Shown: positions 1 through 10,100, numbered from the stretch's first letter. The stretch is DNA of 64,000 bases from a bacterium (GCA_029570385.1 JAKPXD010000015.1:1-64000), one strand, 5' to 3'. The notes: a model not told the origin generated them from the sequence alone. Numbers and translations are program-made.

Positions 1-1
1 T

Positions 2-991
2 ATGCCTTCATCTAAAATTTATTTTATCATTCTCAACTTTAATGGTTATTCTGACACCGTGGAATGTCTGGAGTCTTTGCGACGCTTAAAAAATCAAGAT
101 TTTCAGGTTATTCTGGTTGACAATGCTTCAACTAACGATGAAGGTAAACAACTGGCCGCTGAGTTTCCTGAGTATATTCATATCTTGAACGAGAAAAATA
201 CCGGTTTTGCCGGTGGTAATAATATCGGCGTAGCTAGAGCTTTGCAGGAGGCTGATTGTGGTTATATTTTTTTCTTGAATAATGACACTACCGTTGAGCC
301 GGATTTGCTGGATCAGTTATTAATGGTGGTAGATAATCCCGAAAATCAAGCCTATGGTTTTTTCCAGCCAAAAATGATTAATTATTTTCAACCAGAGTTA
401 ATGGATTCGGCTGGCTTAGATTATAGTCGCAACGGTCTAGGCTTTAATCGTGGCGGTAATAAACCGGTAACCGATTATCAAAAAAATCAGGAAATATTGG
501 GTTGCTGTGGCGGCGCCTTTTTATGCCGTCGTCAGGCTGTGGAAGATTTATGGCGTCAGGCCGGTGATTTTTTTGCTGAAGAGTTTTTTGCTTATTGCGA
601 GGATTTAGATGCTTCTTTGCGCTTACAATGGGCTGGTTGGTCAGCTTTATTTGTGGCTGATGCCATTGTTTATCACAAGGGTGGTCAGACCGCCAATAAG
701 TTTAGTGCTCGCAAGGTTTTTTGGCCTAATCGCAACAGTTATTGGGTGATTATTAGAAATTGGCCATTAATTGACATACTGAAGAATGGCCACTGGTTAT
801 TTTTGGGTCAAATTGGCATGGTCGTTAATGCTTTTCTGCGCCGCGGTAAATTGGGCTGGTGGGCGGTGAAAGGCAAAATAGAGGCTGGTCAGAGCTCCAT
901 TAAAATGTGGCATCGTCGAGCAGCTATTCAGACTAAGCGATCAAATTGGTTAAGAATCAAAAAATTAATGATTTTAAAGTGGCGTCCATAA
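2..991 (+). CDS. Family 2 glycosyltransferase (rhamnosyltransferase-like)
   Basis: Transfers a sugar from a nucleotide-sugar to a surface-glycan intermediate at the cytoplasmic face of the membrane. The GT-A fold signs are an N-terminal ILNFNG strand, DNAS at about residues 40-43, GFAGGNN at 68-74, a metal-binding NNDT at 93-96 and an acidic ED pair at 200-201 followed by a hydrophobic C-terminal part. At 329 residues it is full length for WbbL-like enzymes. The ATG lies at the second base of the window, so anything upstream is unseen. It is followed after 7 bases by a methyltransferase and then a GT9 gene, which suggests one glycan-assembly transcript. Donor and acceptor cannot be read from sequence. 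Confidence 0.9.
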   Translation: MPSSKIYFIILNFNGYSDTVECLESLRRLKNQDFQVILVDNASTNDEGKQLAAEFPEYIHILNEKNTGFAGGNNIGVARALQEADCGYIFFLNNDTTVEPDLLDQLLMVVDNPENQAYGFFQPKMINYFQPELMDSAGLDYSRNGLGFNRGGNKPVTDYQKNQEILGCCGGAFLCRRQAVEDLWRQAGDFFAEEFFAYCEDLDASLRLQWAGWSALFVADAIVYHKGGQTANKFSARKVFWPNRNSYWVIIRNWPLIDILKNGHWLFLGQIGMVVNAFLRRGKLGWWAVKGKIEAGQSSIKMWHRRAAIQTKRSNWLRIKKLMILKWRP

Positions 992-998
992 CTATTTT

Positions 999-1754
999 AT
1001 GAATTATCAAAAATTACGCCGGCAAAGTTTTTTTCAATTGCAGGAGCCTAATTTCTCTGAGATTTTAGCTGCTTTGTCTACTGATAAAAAATATGATTTT
1101 TTAAGAAATCAGGCGACTCAAATTAGCTATACGCAGTTTTGTTTTTATGCTAGAAATTTTTGTCGAGCATATTTTAATACCGAAAAAATTCAAGTTTTAG
1201 ACTGGGGTTGCGGTCATGGTCAGAATTCAGTTTTGTTAGACGATTTGGGGTTTGATGTTCAAGCTGGTGATGTTATTGAATGTCAATCTGATCGTCCGCT
1301 TTTGGCTATCAAATCAATAGATTTTACTGCTTTTAATCATCAGTCAAGGTTACCATTTGACGACCAGTCTTTTGATGCTGTTTTTAGTTTTGGAGTTTTA
1401 GAACACGTGCCCGATGAAATAGCCTCGCTCAAAGAAATTAATCGCATTTTACGTCCCGATGGTCTGTTCTTTTGTTTCAACCTGCCCTACTTTTATTCTT
1501 GGGGGCAAAGATTAGCCCATCTACGAGGCAATTATTATCATGATCGGCTCTATCAGGAGAAGTATGTCAAGAGCACTCTGCCTAAATATAATTATCAGTT
1601 ATTAGATTTGTGGCATTTGGGATTTTTTCCTAAAGTGGTTGTTAATTATGGTCGATTTAGTTCTTCTCTAGAGAAGCTTGATCAGTTTTTGACTAATTAT
1701 ACTCCATTGCGCTATCTGGCCACCAGTCTTAATTTTGTAGCCAGAAAGAAATAA
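999..1754 (+). CDS. Class I SAM-dependent methyltransferase
   Basis: Methylates an unknown substrate, probably a sugar or lipid-linked glycan given the flanking glycosyltransferases (inference). SAM-binding motif I is seen as VLDWGCGHG at about residues 66-74, an acidic residue ends the next strand near residue 91, FDAVFSFGVLEHV lies at 125-137 and LRPDGLF at 151-157. These are the standard Methyltransf_11/23 landmarks. At 251 residues the domain is complete, with a C-terminal extension of about 90 residues. There is no SD: the ATG follows ATTTT. Confidence 0.85.
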   Translation: MNYQKLRRQSFFQLQEPNFSEILAALSTDKKYDFLRNQATQISYTQFCFYARNFCRAYFNTEKIQVLDWGCGHGQNSVLLDDLGFDVQAGDVIECQSDRPLLAIKSIDFTAFNHQSRLPFDDQSFDAVFSFGVLEHVPDEIASLKEINRILRPDGLFFCFNLPYFYSWGQRLAHLRGNYYHDRLYQEKYVKSTLPKYNYQLLDLWHLGFFPKVVVNYGRFSSSLEKLDQFLTNYTPLRYLATSLNFVARKK

Positions 1755-1758
1755 TTTT

Positions 1759-2901
1759 ATGAAAGACTACCGCGGTTATTTTTTAAGCTTGGTGGCGACC
1801 TTGATTGACGCCTTTGGTTGGCTACTATTTATCGGGCTATCTCGGCCGGCTGTCCAGCCGAATCAGGTTAAGCGGCTATTGGTTTTGAAGTTTGATCGGA
1901 TTGGCGATGCTTTTCTAGCTCTGCCAACCATTGAGGCTTTGCGTCAGCTTTTTCCGGCGGCCGAGTTGACCGTCGCTTGTTCTCCTTGGAATAAGGCGGT
2001 TTTAGCTAATAATCCGGCCATTGACCGGCTTCTGCCGCTGGAGTCTTTACCTGATGTCCATCATAGCCGACTGACTGATTTCTTGCGTCTGACCAAGATT
2101 AAACAGCTAGCCAGTTTTATCAAAACTCAGGAAACCGAGGTGGTGGTTGACTTGCAGGGCAGCCCCATGAATGTTTTGGCCATGTTTTGGTCACGAGCTA
2201 GCTATCGTTTAGGTTATCGGCCCAAAGTCCTTAGTTTCCTGTTGACTCAAGCCGCCAGCTACCGGCGACAGCAGCCGCAGACGGAGATTTATTTTTCTTT
2301 GGTCAAACTGCTAGGTTATACTGGAGCGATGCCAACGGCGGCTATTCGGCTGTCAACCAATGATTTAGCCGCCGTTAACAATTTTAGCCAACAACAGCAG
2401 TTAACCGATTTTATTATTCTCCATTTGGGCGCCGGCCGTAGTTATCGGCAATGGCCGGTGGCTAATTTTGCCGCTCTGGCTCAGCGGATTATTGATAATT
2501 ATCCTGGTTATAAACTGGTGGTTATTGGCGGCGCGGAAGATCAGTTATTATTTGATAAACTGGCCGCCGCTTTGTCGGCCACTGATCGTTTAGTTAACGC
2601 TATTGGTCAGCTCAATATCCCGGCCAGCTACCAGCTAATTGGTCAAGCCAAATTGTTTATCGGTAATGAATCCGGTCCTGGCCATTTGGCGGCCGCTCAA
2701 GGCGTGCCAACTATCTCTTTCATGAATCCATGGTCCGGTATCAATCGTTGGCAAGCGCGCGGCCCTCAAGTAAATTTGTTTTATAAATCAGCCCACTATT
2801 GTCAGGGAATTCGTTGTCATTTAGAGCCCTGTCCCAATATGCTAGCTATTGCTGTTGATGAAGTTTGGGCGACGGTGGAGCGGTTATTGGTCCGACAATA
2901 A
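1759..2901 (+). CDS. Family 9 glycosyltransferase (heptosyltransferase-like)
   Basis: GT-B enzyme of the ADP-heptose:LPS heptosyltransferase family. Visible signs are LKFDRIGDA at about residues 43-52 (N-terminal domain start), HLGAGRSYRQWP near 221 and the donor-site motif GNESGPGHLAAAQG near 300. Residues 8-27 form a hydrophobic N-terminal helix, so it is probably membrane-associated. CPR bacteria are not expected to make LPS, so the real acceptor is probably a different surface polymer (inference). Its last 18 bases overlap the 3' end of the convergent GT4 gene, and no terminator is visible between them. Confidence 0.87.
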   Translation: MKDYRGYFLSLVATLIDAFGWLLFIGLSRPAVQPNQVKRLLVLKFDRIGDAFLALPTIEALRQLFPAAELTVACSPWNKAVLANNPAIDRLLPLESLPDVHHSRLTDFLRLTKIKQLASFIKTQETEVVVDLQGSPMNVLAMFWSRASYRLGYRPKVLSFLLTQAASYRRQQPQTEIYFSLVKLLGYTGAMPTAAIRLSTNDLAAVNNFSQQQQLTDFIILHLGAGRSYRQWPVANFAALAQRIIDNYPGYKLVVIGGAEDQLLFDKLAAALSATDRLVNAIGQLNIPASYQLIGQAKLFIGNESGPGHLAAAQGVPTISFMNPWSGINRWQARGPQVNLFYKSAHYCQGIRCHLEPCPNMLAIAVDEVWATVERLLVRQ

Positions 2902-3999
2902 TTGGTTTAATTTCTCAGTAAATAATTGCTTGTCAAATATTGCTCGGGCTCGTTGACCGGCCGCTTGGCCGTATCCTTCAGCTAGCTCGGGGTTATCCAA
3001 TATTTTTTTAATCGCTGTCGCTAAAGCCGCTGAATCTTGCGGCGGCACTGTCAAGCCGGTCTGGCCATCCAGGCTGATTTCTGGCACGCCGGTTGGCAGA
3101 TCAGTATTGACAACCGGCTTACCATAAGCCATGGCCTCCAGCTGGACGATGCCAAAAGCTTCGCTAGCCGCGCAAGACGGCAGGACAAATAGATCGCTAG
3201 CCGCGTAATAGGGGCGGGTATCGGCTACGGCGGGGATTATTTGAACTCGTTCGTTTAGATTGTAGTGGTTAATCAATTGGCGCAACTTGGCCTCTTCCGG
3301 GCCTTGGCCGACGATTAGTAGGCCATAATCATTATCTGCCATGGCCGCAATTAGATACTCAAAGCCCTTATAATAAACCAGTCGACCAATGCTCAAGATT
3401 AATTTATCGTTAACGGCATATTGCTGGCGAATTGTTTGCGCTTGTTTATTAATGGTTTCATCCACTTGATAATCAGCTAATTTAAGACCAAAATAAACCA
3501 CGCGGCATTTATTTTTGTAGCGGCCTAGTGGCTTGGAAAAATCAATCAATCTTTGGCTGCTGGCTAAAATAAGTCTAGCTTGACGCAATCCGTAATTGAT
3601 AAATGGGAGAAACGGCAACTTGCTGATTTTTTGCCGAACAATATCGCAGTGATACCAAATCACTAGCGGTTTTTTCGGCAGAAACGGTAGAGCTAGATTT
3701 ACTAACGGAAAAGGATGATGGATGATTATTTGATCATAATTATTCCATAGCTTTTTCAGCAAACGAAAAAAATCTAGCGATACGGGCATACCTAGCAATT
3801 TGCCATAGCTGGCCGCCCGGTAGACAGTAGCGCCGTTGATATTTTCTATTGTTCGTCGTCCTTTGGCTTGGCAAGCCAAAACATCCACTTGCCAATCCGG
3901 TTGGCCATTGAGGCTGTCGGCAATATCTTTCACTACGGTTTCCACACCGCCTATCCAAGGGTAGTAGAACTTGTTAATTTGTAAGATTTTTTTAGCCAT
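2884..3999 (-). CDS. Family 4 glycosyltransferase
   Basis: Retaining GT-B glycosyltransferase. The N-terminal GGVETVV loop, SIGRLVYYKGFEYLI at the start of the C-terminal domain, GQGPEE, and an EAFGIVQLEAMAYGKPVV segment with the E-x7-E donor-site pattern identify Glycos_transf_1. The 371 residues are full length. It lies 4 bases downstream of the sugar-phosphate transferase gene on the same strand, so the pair is probably co-transcribed: the upstream enzyme would start the lipid-linked glycan and this one extend it (inference). The AAGGA ahead of its ATG is the coding end of the upstream gene, so it may not be a real ribosome site. Confidence 0.9.
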   Translation of the reverse strand: MAKKILQINKFYYPWIGGVETVVKDIADSLNGQPDWQVDVLACQAKGRRTIENINGATVYRAASYGKLLGMPVSLDFFRLLKKLWNNYDQIIIHHPFPLVNLALPFLPKKPLVIWYHCDIVRQKISKLPFLPFINYGLRQARLILASSQRLIDFSKPLGRYKNKCRVVYFGLKLADYQVDETINKQAQTIRQQYAVNDKLILSIGRLVYYKGFEYLIAAMADNDYGLLIVGQGPEEAKLRQLINHYNLNERVQIIPAVADTRPYYAASDLFVLPSCAASEAFGIVQLEAMAYGKPVVNTDLPTGVPEISLDGQTGLTVPPQDSAALATAIKKILDNPELAEGYGQAAGQRARAIFDKQLFTEKLNQLLSDQ

Positions 4000-4003
4000 A
4001 ATT

Positions 4004-5368
4004 CTATTTTCCTTCTCTAGATAAAACCGTCGTTAGCGTTTTTAAAATAATCGTCAAATCCAAATAGATTGAACAATTTTTTAGATAAAAGAGATCGTGC
4101 TGCAGTTTTTTATAGGTATCTTCTAGTGATGGTGAATGATATTCGCCCGACACCTGGTCCCAACCGGTTATACCGGGACGGATTAAACCGCGGACGTGAT
4201 AGAATGGCAATTCTTTAGTCAGATTGGCGATTAATTCCGGCCGTTCCGGACGAGGACCGATAAAACTCATATCGCCCTTGATAATATTGATTAATTGCGG
4301 AATTTCATCCAACCTGGTTTGTCTTAGCCAGCGGCCGCCAGCCGTAATGCGCTGGTCATTATCGCCGGTTGGCTGGAAGTCATTGCCGGTGATTTTCATC
4401 GTGCGGAATTTATAAATAGTAAAAGATTGATTGTTGCGGCCTAGCCGTTGTTGTTGAAAGATAATCGGTCCGCGGCTGCTAATTTTAATTATCAGGGCAA
4501 TTAGCGGCCATAGCGGCGCGGTGATAATTAGCCCAATGGTTGCCACAACAACATCAAAGCCGCGTTTAGCGGTTAAATACCAACGCTTTTCCGTTAAATT
4601 AAGATTTTCTAAAAACCATAATTGGCCAATAGCGGCCAAAGGCACTTTACCGGTCAATTGTTCGTAAAAACTAGATAAAGTCAAATAAGTTAGATTGAGA
4701 GGTAATAAGCTAAAAAGAATTTGATTAATTTGCTCATCAGCGCGATAATGATCGACGATAACTAATGTATTGATATGGTAATCTTTAATCGCCGCAGCCA
4801 GTTGGTCAGCTTGACGGATAACTGTCCAGCCAACTGGCGATTGGTCGTCATTCCGGGTAAACAATAGCCTTGGCTTATATCCAAGATGCGGTGCATTATT
4901 TAATAATTGCCACAATTCATCGGCCATTTGGTTATAGCCAATCAGGAGAACATTATTGCGCGGCAAAGTTTTGCGTAAACTATGGCGCCAGAGATGTCGC
5001 CAAGCCAGAAACGAGCCGGTATAAATTAAGCTAAAAATTAATAGATTGGTTTTGGGCGCGATAGTTACCGCCGGCAGTAGATAAAAAATAATTAATGACA
5101 ATAAGCCGGCTGGCACGATGGCCTTAATGACTCGTTCGGTAAAACGCGGCCCCTTAGCTAGAATATTAAGATTATAAAGATTGGCTACATAGAAAATTAG
5201 CAGCCAGACAATAAACAGCCAATTAAAGATAGCGGTATGTTGCTGCCAAAGATCGGGTTCCGGCCAATGCCGATAGCGGATTAATAGCGCCGCCGCCAAA
5301 CTAGCGTAAAGCAGTAACCAGTCGCCCAGTAATAATATCAATTGCCGTAATTTACTTTTTGTGGTCAT
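4004..5368 (-). CDS. Polyprenyl-phosphate hexose-1-phosphate transferase
   Basis: Initiates glycan synthesis by moving a sugar-1-phosphate from UDP-sugar to undecaprenyl phosphate. The layout is that of WcaJ/WbaP-type enzymes: about five N-terminal membrane segments (residues 8-130), a central Rossmann-like domain (about 140-250), a re-entrant hydrophobic stretch, and a C-terminal bacterial sugar transferase domain from about 265. That domain shows KRGFDVVVA, YKFRTMK, TRLDEIPQLINIIKGDMSF, IGPRPERPE and RPGITGWDQVSG. The 454 residues match the family. A -10 sequence lies almost at the start codon, so the mRNA may be nearly leaderless. Confidence 0.93.
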   Translation of the reverse strand: MTTKSKLRQLILLLGDWLLLYASLAAALLIRYRHWPEPDLWQQHTAIFNWLFIVWLLIFYVANLYNLNILAKGPRFTERVIKAIVPAGLLSLIIFYLLPAVTIAPKTNLLIFSLIYTGSFLAWRHLWRHSLRKTLPRNNVLLIGYNQMADELWQLLNNAPHLGYKPRLLFTRNDDQSPVGWTVIRQADQLAAAIKDYHINTLVIVDHYRADEQINQILFSLLPLNLTYLTLSSFYEQLTGKVPLAAIGQLWFLENLNLTEKRWYLTAKRGFDVVVATIGLIITAPLWPLIALIIKISSRGPIIFQQQRLGRNNQSFTIYKFRTMKITGNDFQPTGDNDQRITAGGRWLRQTRLDEIPQLINIIKGDMSFIGPRPERPELIANLTKELPFYHVRGLIRPGITGWDQVSGEYHSPSLEDTYKKLQHDLFYLKNCSIYLDLTIILKTLTTVLSREGK

Positions 5369-5376
5369 ATGATTTT

Positions 5377-5404
5377 ATTATAATCGCCGCCCACAAAAAA
5401 GCAA
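5377..5404 (-). promoter_or_regulatory. Sigma70-type promoter for the sugar transferase operon
   Basis: On the minus strand, TTGCTT (5399-5404) and a perfect TATAAT (5377-5382) are separated by 16 bases. The expected transcription start is about 7 bases downstream, near 5370, with the ATG at 5368-5366. The message would have a leader of only one or two bases. Confidence 0.6.
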
Positions 5405-5498
5405 GCTAATTTTATCTAGTTTTGGCCTAAAAGATTAAGAAACAGAGACCTAACTGGCTAATTTAAAAAAGTATTTATTTTTAGCCAATAAAAATTAT

Positions 5499-5527
5499 TT
5501 GCCCAAGTTGCCAGTCTGTATTATAAT
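5499..5527 (+). promoter_or_regulatory. Sigma70-type promoter for the zinc-ribbon protein gene
   Basis: TTGCCC (5499-5504), a 17-base spacer and a perfect TATAAT (5522-5527), 31 bases before the ATG at 5559. The 190-base gap also holds the divergent promoter and a 7-bp inverted repeat, TGGCTAA (5455-5461) with TTAGCCA (5481-5487), of unknown meaning. Confidence 0.65.
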
Positions 5528-5558
5528 GGCTTTAGTAAGCTAGCTTAACCCCTCACTT

Positions 5559-6491
5559 ATGATTTGCACCAAGTGCAATCGCCAAATGGCTGATAATAGC
5601 ACCGTCTGTCCCAATTGCGGTCAGCCGGTCATTGCCCCCGAGCAGATTATTAGAGAAGTCAAAGTGCGCCGCCTACAGCGCTATCTGTTTTATGCGATAG
5701 TGTTTATGGTAGTTATTGCCGCTGTCGCTATTATGGTGCGGATTTATAATGCCAACACCAAATTATTGTTAGAGATTAGCCAAGTTAAGCAGGGTCTGGA
5801 AGGCGCTCAGGGTGAATTGACGGCTACTCAAGCCGAATTGGCTCAAAAGAAAAAGGATCTAGCTAAGATCCAAGCCGAGTTCGAAGCTAATAGTCAAAAA
5901 ATGCAGGCGGCCGACAATCAGCTTAAACAGAAAACGGCTGCCTATCAGGCATTATTAGATGAAAAAACCAAAATAGAACAAGGCCATGAACAATGCCGGA
6001 TGGATTTGAATTTAGCTGATGCCAATATTTATGGATTGATTATTAAACTAGGCATTGGCGTGACTAACAAGAATTTAGCCAGTATTCCTTTAGCGGATGC
6101 TAATCTAGGCGGTCAAGATTCTGATAACGATGGTCTATCTGATACGATTGAAAAGTCTCTGGGTACCGATCCCAACAAAGCTGATTCGGATAATGATGGT
6201 TTTGATGACAAGCTTGAAGCTGTTACCGGCTACAATCCTTTAGGCAAGGGTATGTTGCCGATTAATCCAAAATATGTTGAGTCAGTTAAGGGCAAGATTT
6301 TATTACAAATGGAGGGTGATAAATCAGCTTGGTATGTTGCTGGCGACGGCAAGCGGTATTTTCTAGGTAATCCCGGTGATGCTTACCGAGTTATGCGTCA
6401 AAATGAATATTGGACCAAAGATTGGCCCGGTCAAGCTACACCGCTGATTGGCACTAGCAGCAGTTCAACAGTTGTTGAGGTGGTAGAATAA
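5559..6491 (+). CDS. Zinc-ribbon, membrane-anchored coiled-coil protein with calcium-type repeats
   Basis: No specific function is recognised. In order: an N-terminal zinc ribbon with CxxC pairs (C3/C6 and C17/C20), a membrane helix at about 42-60, a long Gln/Ala/Lys/Glu-rich coiled coil (about 70-150), two thrombospondin type 3-like DSDNDG repeats (about 185-225) ending in YNPLGKG, and a C-terminal segment with AWYVAGDGKRYFLG of a kind common in CPR surface proteins (from memory). The ribbon should be cytoplasmic and the Asp-rich repeats outside, where they may bind calcium. It has its own promoter and terminator. Related Asp-rich repeats occur in the product of 56709-58145. Confidence 0.75.
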   Translation: MICTKCNRQMADNSTVCPNCGQPVIAPEQIIREVKVRRLQRYLFYAIVFMVVIAAVAIMVRIYNANTKLLLEISQVKQGLEGAQGELTATQAELAQKKKDLAKIQAEFEANSQKMQAADNQLKQKTAAYQALLDEKTKIEQGHEQCRMDLNLADANIYGLIIKLGIGVTNKNLASIPLADANLGGQDSDNDGLSDTIEKSLGTDPNKADSDNDGFDDKLEAVTGYNPLGKGMLPINPKYVESVKGKILLQMEGDKSAWYVAGDGKRYFLGNPGDAYRVMRQNEYWTKDWPGQATPLIGTSSSSTVVEVVE

Positions 6492-6518
6492 AATTAAATA
6501 ATATCCAAGGAGGGGGCA

Positions 6519-6547
6519 AACAATCTGCGTCCGCGGGTTGTTTTTGT
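6519..6547 (+). terminator. Rho-independent terminator
   Basis: A hairpin of about 10 pairs (AACAA...TTGTT outer arms, including two G-U pairs, 4-base loop GTCC) ends in a T-rich run at 6541-6547. It lies 27 bases after the stop of the zinc-ribbon protein. Confidence 0.65.
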
Positions 6548-6554
6548 TAGGCGG

Positions 6555-6640
6555 CCCGGCTAGATTGGCTTAAGATCAATGTTTAAGGGGGGAGCATTGA
6601 TCAATTGCTGATCTGGCCGGGTGGCTTAATAAGACTCCCC
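6555..6640 (+). ncRNA. Candidate structured leader RNA with pseudoknot
   Basis: Three nested pairings can be read directly. (1) An outer 11-bp stem of 6555-6565 with 6611-6621, with one G-U pair. (2) An inner perfect 8-bp stem, GATCAATG (6574-6581) with CATTGATC (6595-6602), closing a 13-base loop with six Gs. (3) The loop segment GGGGAG (6589-6594) is perfectly complementary to CTCCCC (6635-6640) just 10 bases before the next ATG at 6651, which would form a pseudoknot. The arrangement resembles a riboswitch or other cis-regulatory RNA. It matches no class I can name. Covariation in relatives would be needed to prove it. Confidence 0.45.
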
Positions 6641-6650
6641 ATAGTGAGTT

Positions 6651-7133
6651 ATGTGGAAAAAAATATTCACCAGACCCTATATCTGGTGGTTAGTGGCCGC
6701 CGCTGCGGTGATTTTTCTATTGATTTTTGCCGCCTTAGTTTGGCCAGCTATTCAGCGTCATCTTTATCAACAAAGATGGCTTCAGCCATTTATTAATGAT
6801 GCCAAAAATAGTCTGGGCGGTGATAGTCCGCAGGCGGCTTACCAGCAATTTTGGCAAGCTCTGCAGAACAATCAGCGCGAAACCGCCTTAGCTTATATTA
6901 TCGGTTTGCGTCGTGATTATTATCAGCGAGTCTGGCAAGACCAACAACGGTGGCAGTTAGATCAATCACTGCCGCAACTAGTTAGTTTAGTTTTTCAGGG
7001 AGATTGTCTGCCTGAGGCCGTGGCTTGTCGACAACGGGCAATATTGAGCTACACCACTGATCATGGTCGTGATGGACGGTTAGAGCTGTATCAAAATTTA
7101 GCCGGTCGCTGGCAAATTGGTGATATTTACTAA
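6651..7133 (+). CDS. Small membrane-anchored protein of unknown function
   Basis: I do not recognise this 160-residue protein. Residues 12-33 form one membrane helix after a short basic start (MWKKIFTR), so the rest is probably outside the cell. The soluble part is Gln- and Trp-rich, helical in appearance (AAYQQFWQALQNNQRETAL) and has two cysteines close together (GDCLPEAVACRQ) that could form a disulphide. It resembles the NTF2/DUF4878-type lipoprotein architecture only loosely. The next gene's ATG starts one base after its stop, so the two are probably translated from one message. The possible pseudoknot RNA sits directly upstream. Confidence 0.7.
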   Translation: MWKKIFTRPYIWWLVAAAAVIFLLIFAALVWPAIQRHLYQQRWLQPFINDAKNSLGGDSPQAAYQQFWQALQNNQRETALAYIIGLRRDYYQRVWQDQQRWQLDQSLPQLVSLVFQGDCLPEAVACRQRAILSYTTDHGRDGRLELYQNLAGRWQIGDIY

Positions 7134-7134
7134 T

Positions 7135-10100
7135 ATGTCAGTCAAGTTTAAGAGCTATCGGCTGTTCGCCTTGTTGCTGTTAATTATTCCGCTACCGCTG
7201 CAAGCCTATGACCATAGCGTTACTCATCCACGGCTGACTGATTGGTCAGTTCAGCTATATAATCAAAAATATTCGTTGCCGATTAGTGATCAGCAGAAGC
7301 ATTGGTTAATGCTGGGGGCGGCCGCTGAAGATCAGCCGTTATTGCGAACAATGAACCATTTTTGGTGGCCGCAAACTAATCGGCCGCTTAGCGCCGGCGC
7401 TTGTCAATTGATGTCATTGCACACAGCACCTAGTTGGGGCTTGGACGGTCGCGCGCAAGCTAGTTTTATTTATGGTTCAATTTTTAGTTGGAATCAGGCA
7501 ATTTTAGCTTATCGGTCGGGAGATTATCAGCAGGCATTTATTAACTTAGGGCATGTTTTGCATCTTTTGCAAGATAGTAGCGTTCCAGCTCATGTGCGTA
7601 ATGATCCACACGAATTAGGCGATTCTTTGGAAAATTGGGTTTGGCAACACCGCCAGCAATTAACTCAACCGCCAGCCGTGGTTCATCCTAATTGTCTTAG
7701 TTATCATGATTGTTTTCGACAATTAGCCAGCGCTGTTAATCAGCATTATTTTAGTCAAGATACCATTAATAGTCCGATGGAATCCGGCGATTGGCCCAGC
7801 CAACCAACCGTGGCCGCTTGGCCCGATAATGATGGCTATATCATCTATCGCGGCTATAAGTTGGCTTATTATCAATCAGCGCGCCGTCGGTTAATTTTGG
7901 ATGATCAGGTTCAAGCTGATTATTGGTCGCAGCTAGCACCTTTAGCCATTGGCTATGGTACTGAATTATTAAGGGTTTTTCTATCAATCGCCAATAGTCA
8001 GGCAGAAATTGTGGCTGAGCCCAATTGGTGGTCGCGTTGGTTAGCCACTATTAAAACCAATCCGATTCATCAGTCGGTGACAATATTGTCGTCGCCAGCG
8101 GCTAATTCTTCAACAAAGCCGGTCAATAATATTGATAATTCAGCTAGTAGTCAACCGGTCATGGCGACTACCGCCAGTCCGCTGGTTAAACGGGTTATTG
8201 ATGGCGATACTATTGAATTAGCTGATGGTCAGAAGGTTCGTTATATTGGCATTGATGCGCCGGAATTAGCTCAAACTTCCGGACAAGCCAGTCAGTGCTT
8301 GGCTAATGAGGCCAAACAACGCAATCAGGCTTTATTAGCTGGCGGAGTTTTGAGATTAGTGGCCGATAGCGGTGGGGACAAGGATGCTTATGGCCGTTTA
8401 TTGCGCTATGTTTATGTTGGCGATCTTTTTCTCAATCAACAATTGGCCGCCGAAGGTTTGGTTAAGGTTTTTTTCTGCGGCCCCAATCAAGATAATTGTC
8501 CACCAGCCACGGACCAAGCTCGCCGTCAATTAATTACGGCGGCCGGCCAAGCAGCCAAACAAGCTCAATTAGGTATTTATGGTCGTCAATGCTTAGTGAC
8601 CGCTAATACTTCTACCGCTACGACAACTAATTCTAAGACCAAAACAGCTAGTTCAACCAACAAAACTACCACCACAACCAGTACGGTTACTCGTTCAACC
8701 GCTAAAACTACCTCAACAGTTAAAACTACTGCCAGTTCTACGAGTAATCAGATGACTTTAACCACTAATTCGTTAACTAATTCTAAAAATACTTCATCAA
8801 CGGCTATTAAACCAACCAGCACCGATTCAACACCACCAGACACCACTATTCAAACTACTTTGCCAGCCATCACTAATACCGGCACGGCTAATTTTTTATT
8901 ATCGTCCACTGAGCCTGGTAAATTTGAATGCCAGCTCAATGACCAGAATTGGAAAACTTGTCCGGCCGATTATCAATTAAAGAATTTGGTTAGCGGGGAA
9001 TATTTATTGTCAGTTCGGGCCATTGATTTGGCTGGTAATATTGATCCGACTCCGGCGACTTACACTTGGCTGATTGACAAGAAAAAGCCCAGCATTAGCT
9101 GGTTGACTAAGCCGTCCAGCACTGTGGCTGGCTGGGAAGTTGAATTTTCAGTGGAGACTAGTGAAGAAGTCGCGCTTTCTTGTCAATTAGATAATCAGCC
9201 GATTCAATCTTGCCAAACCAGTTTTAGTTATGAGCAATTGACTGTCGGCCAGCATCAAATCGTTGTTCAGGCAGTCGATCTGGCCGGCAATTATTCAGCT
9301 AAATTAACCCATAAATGGAGAATGCTTGGCGGAGCTCCGGATGGATTATCTATTGATTATCCGCCGGCCAATCCGTGGTGGGTCAGCTCAACGCCTATTA
9401 CCATTAGTGGTCAAGCTGGTCAAGCCAGTCGAGTTTTAATTGGCAGCCAAGTGGCTAAGCTCTCAGCTAATCACACCTGGCAGGCCTCAATCAAATTAGT
9501 GCCCGGATTGAATAATTTAGTAATTTGGCCGGAAAATGAAGCCGGCCAGGCTGGGGCTAGCAGCACCATCGCTATTATTTTAGACAATATAAAACCCAGT
9601 TCAGCGGTTTCGGTTTTACCAGAAACTATTACTGAGCTTGGTTTTATAGTGGAGTGGCAAGGAACGGATAGTGGTGATTTGGCTAGCGGCCAGTTAGTTT
9701 ATGATGTCCAATATCGTTTAGATAACCATTCTTGGCAGCCATGGCTTAGTGCCGTTGATTATACCAGCGCTGTTTTTGACCAACCAGCAGAAATTAATCA
9801 AAAAATTGCTTTTCGTTGTCGGGCTCGTGATCGGGTAGGCAATTGGGAAAATTGGCCGGCCAGCTCGGCGGCCGATGCCCAAACTAAATTAGTGGCCGTT
9901 CCCAGCGGTCCGCCGCCTAAAGTTGTTATTAGCCAACTGGCCACGCGCGGACCGGCTGGTGCCGGCGATGAATTTGTTGAATTATATAACCCTAATGATC
10001 AAGCGGTTGATTTGAGCGCTTGGCGTTTGCAAAGCAAATCAGCCAGTGGCGCCACTTGGATTAATCGGACTGGCGATGGTTTGCCAACCGGTAGTTCTAT

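Noticed and set aside
2884-2901. Convergent overlap of GT9 and GT4 genes as an antisense regulatory site (likewise dus/corA at 41722-41744)
   Set aside because: Short 3' overlaps are common in compact genomes and nothing else suggests regulation.
6507-6516. AAGGAGGGGG, an SD-like sequence
   Set aside because: No start codon lies at a suitable distance; the sequence leads straight into the terminator hairpin.
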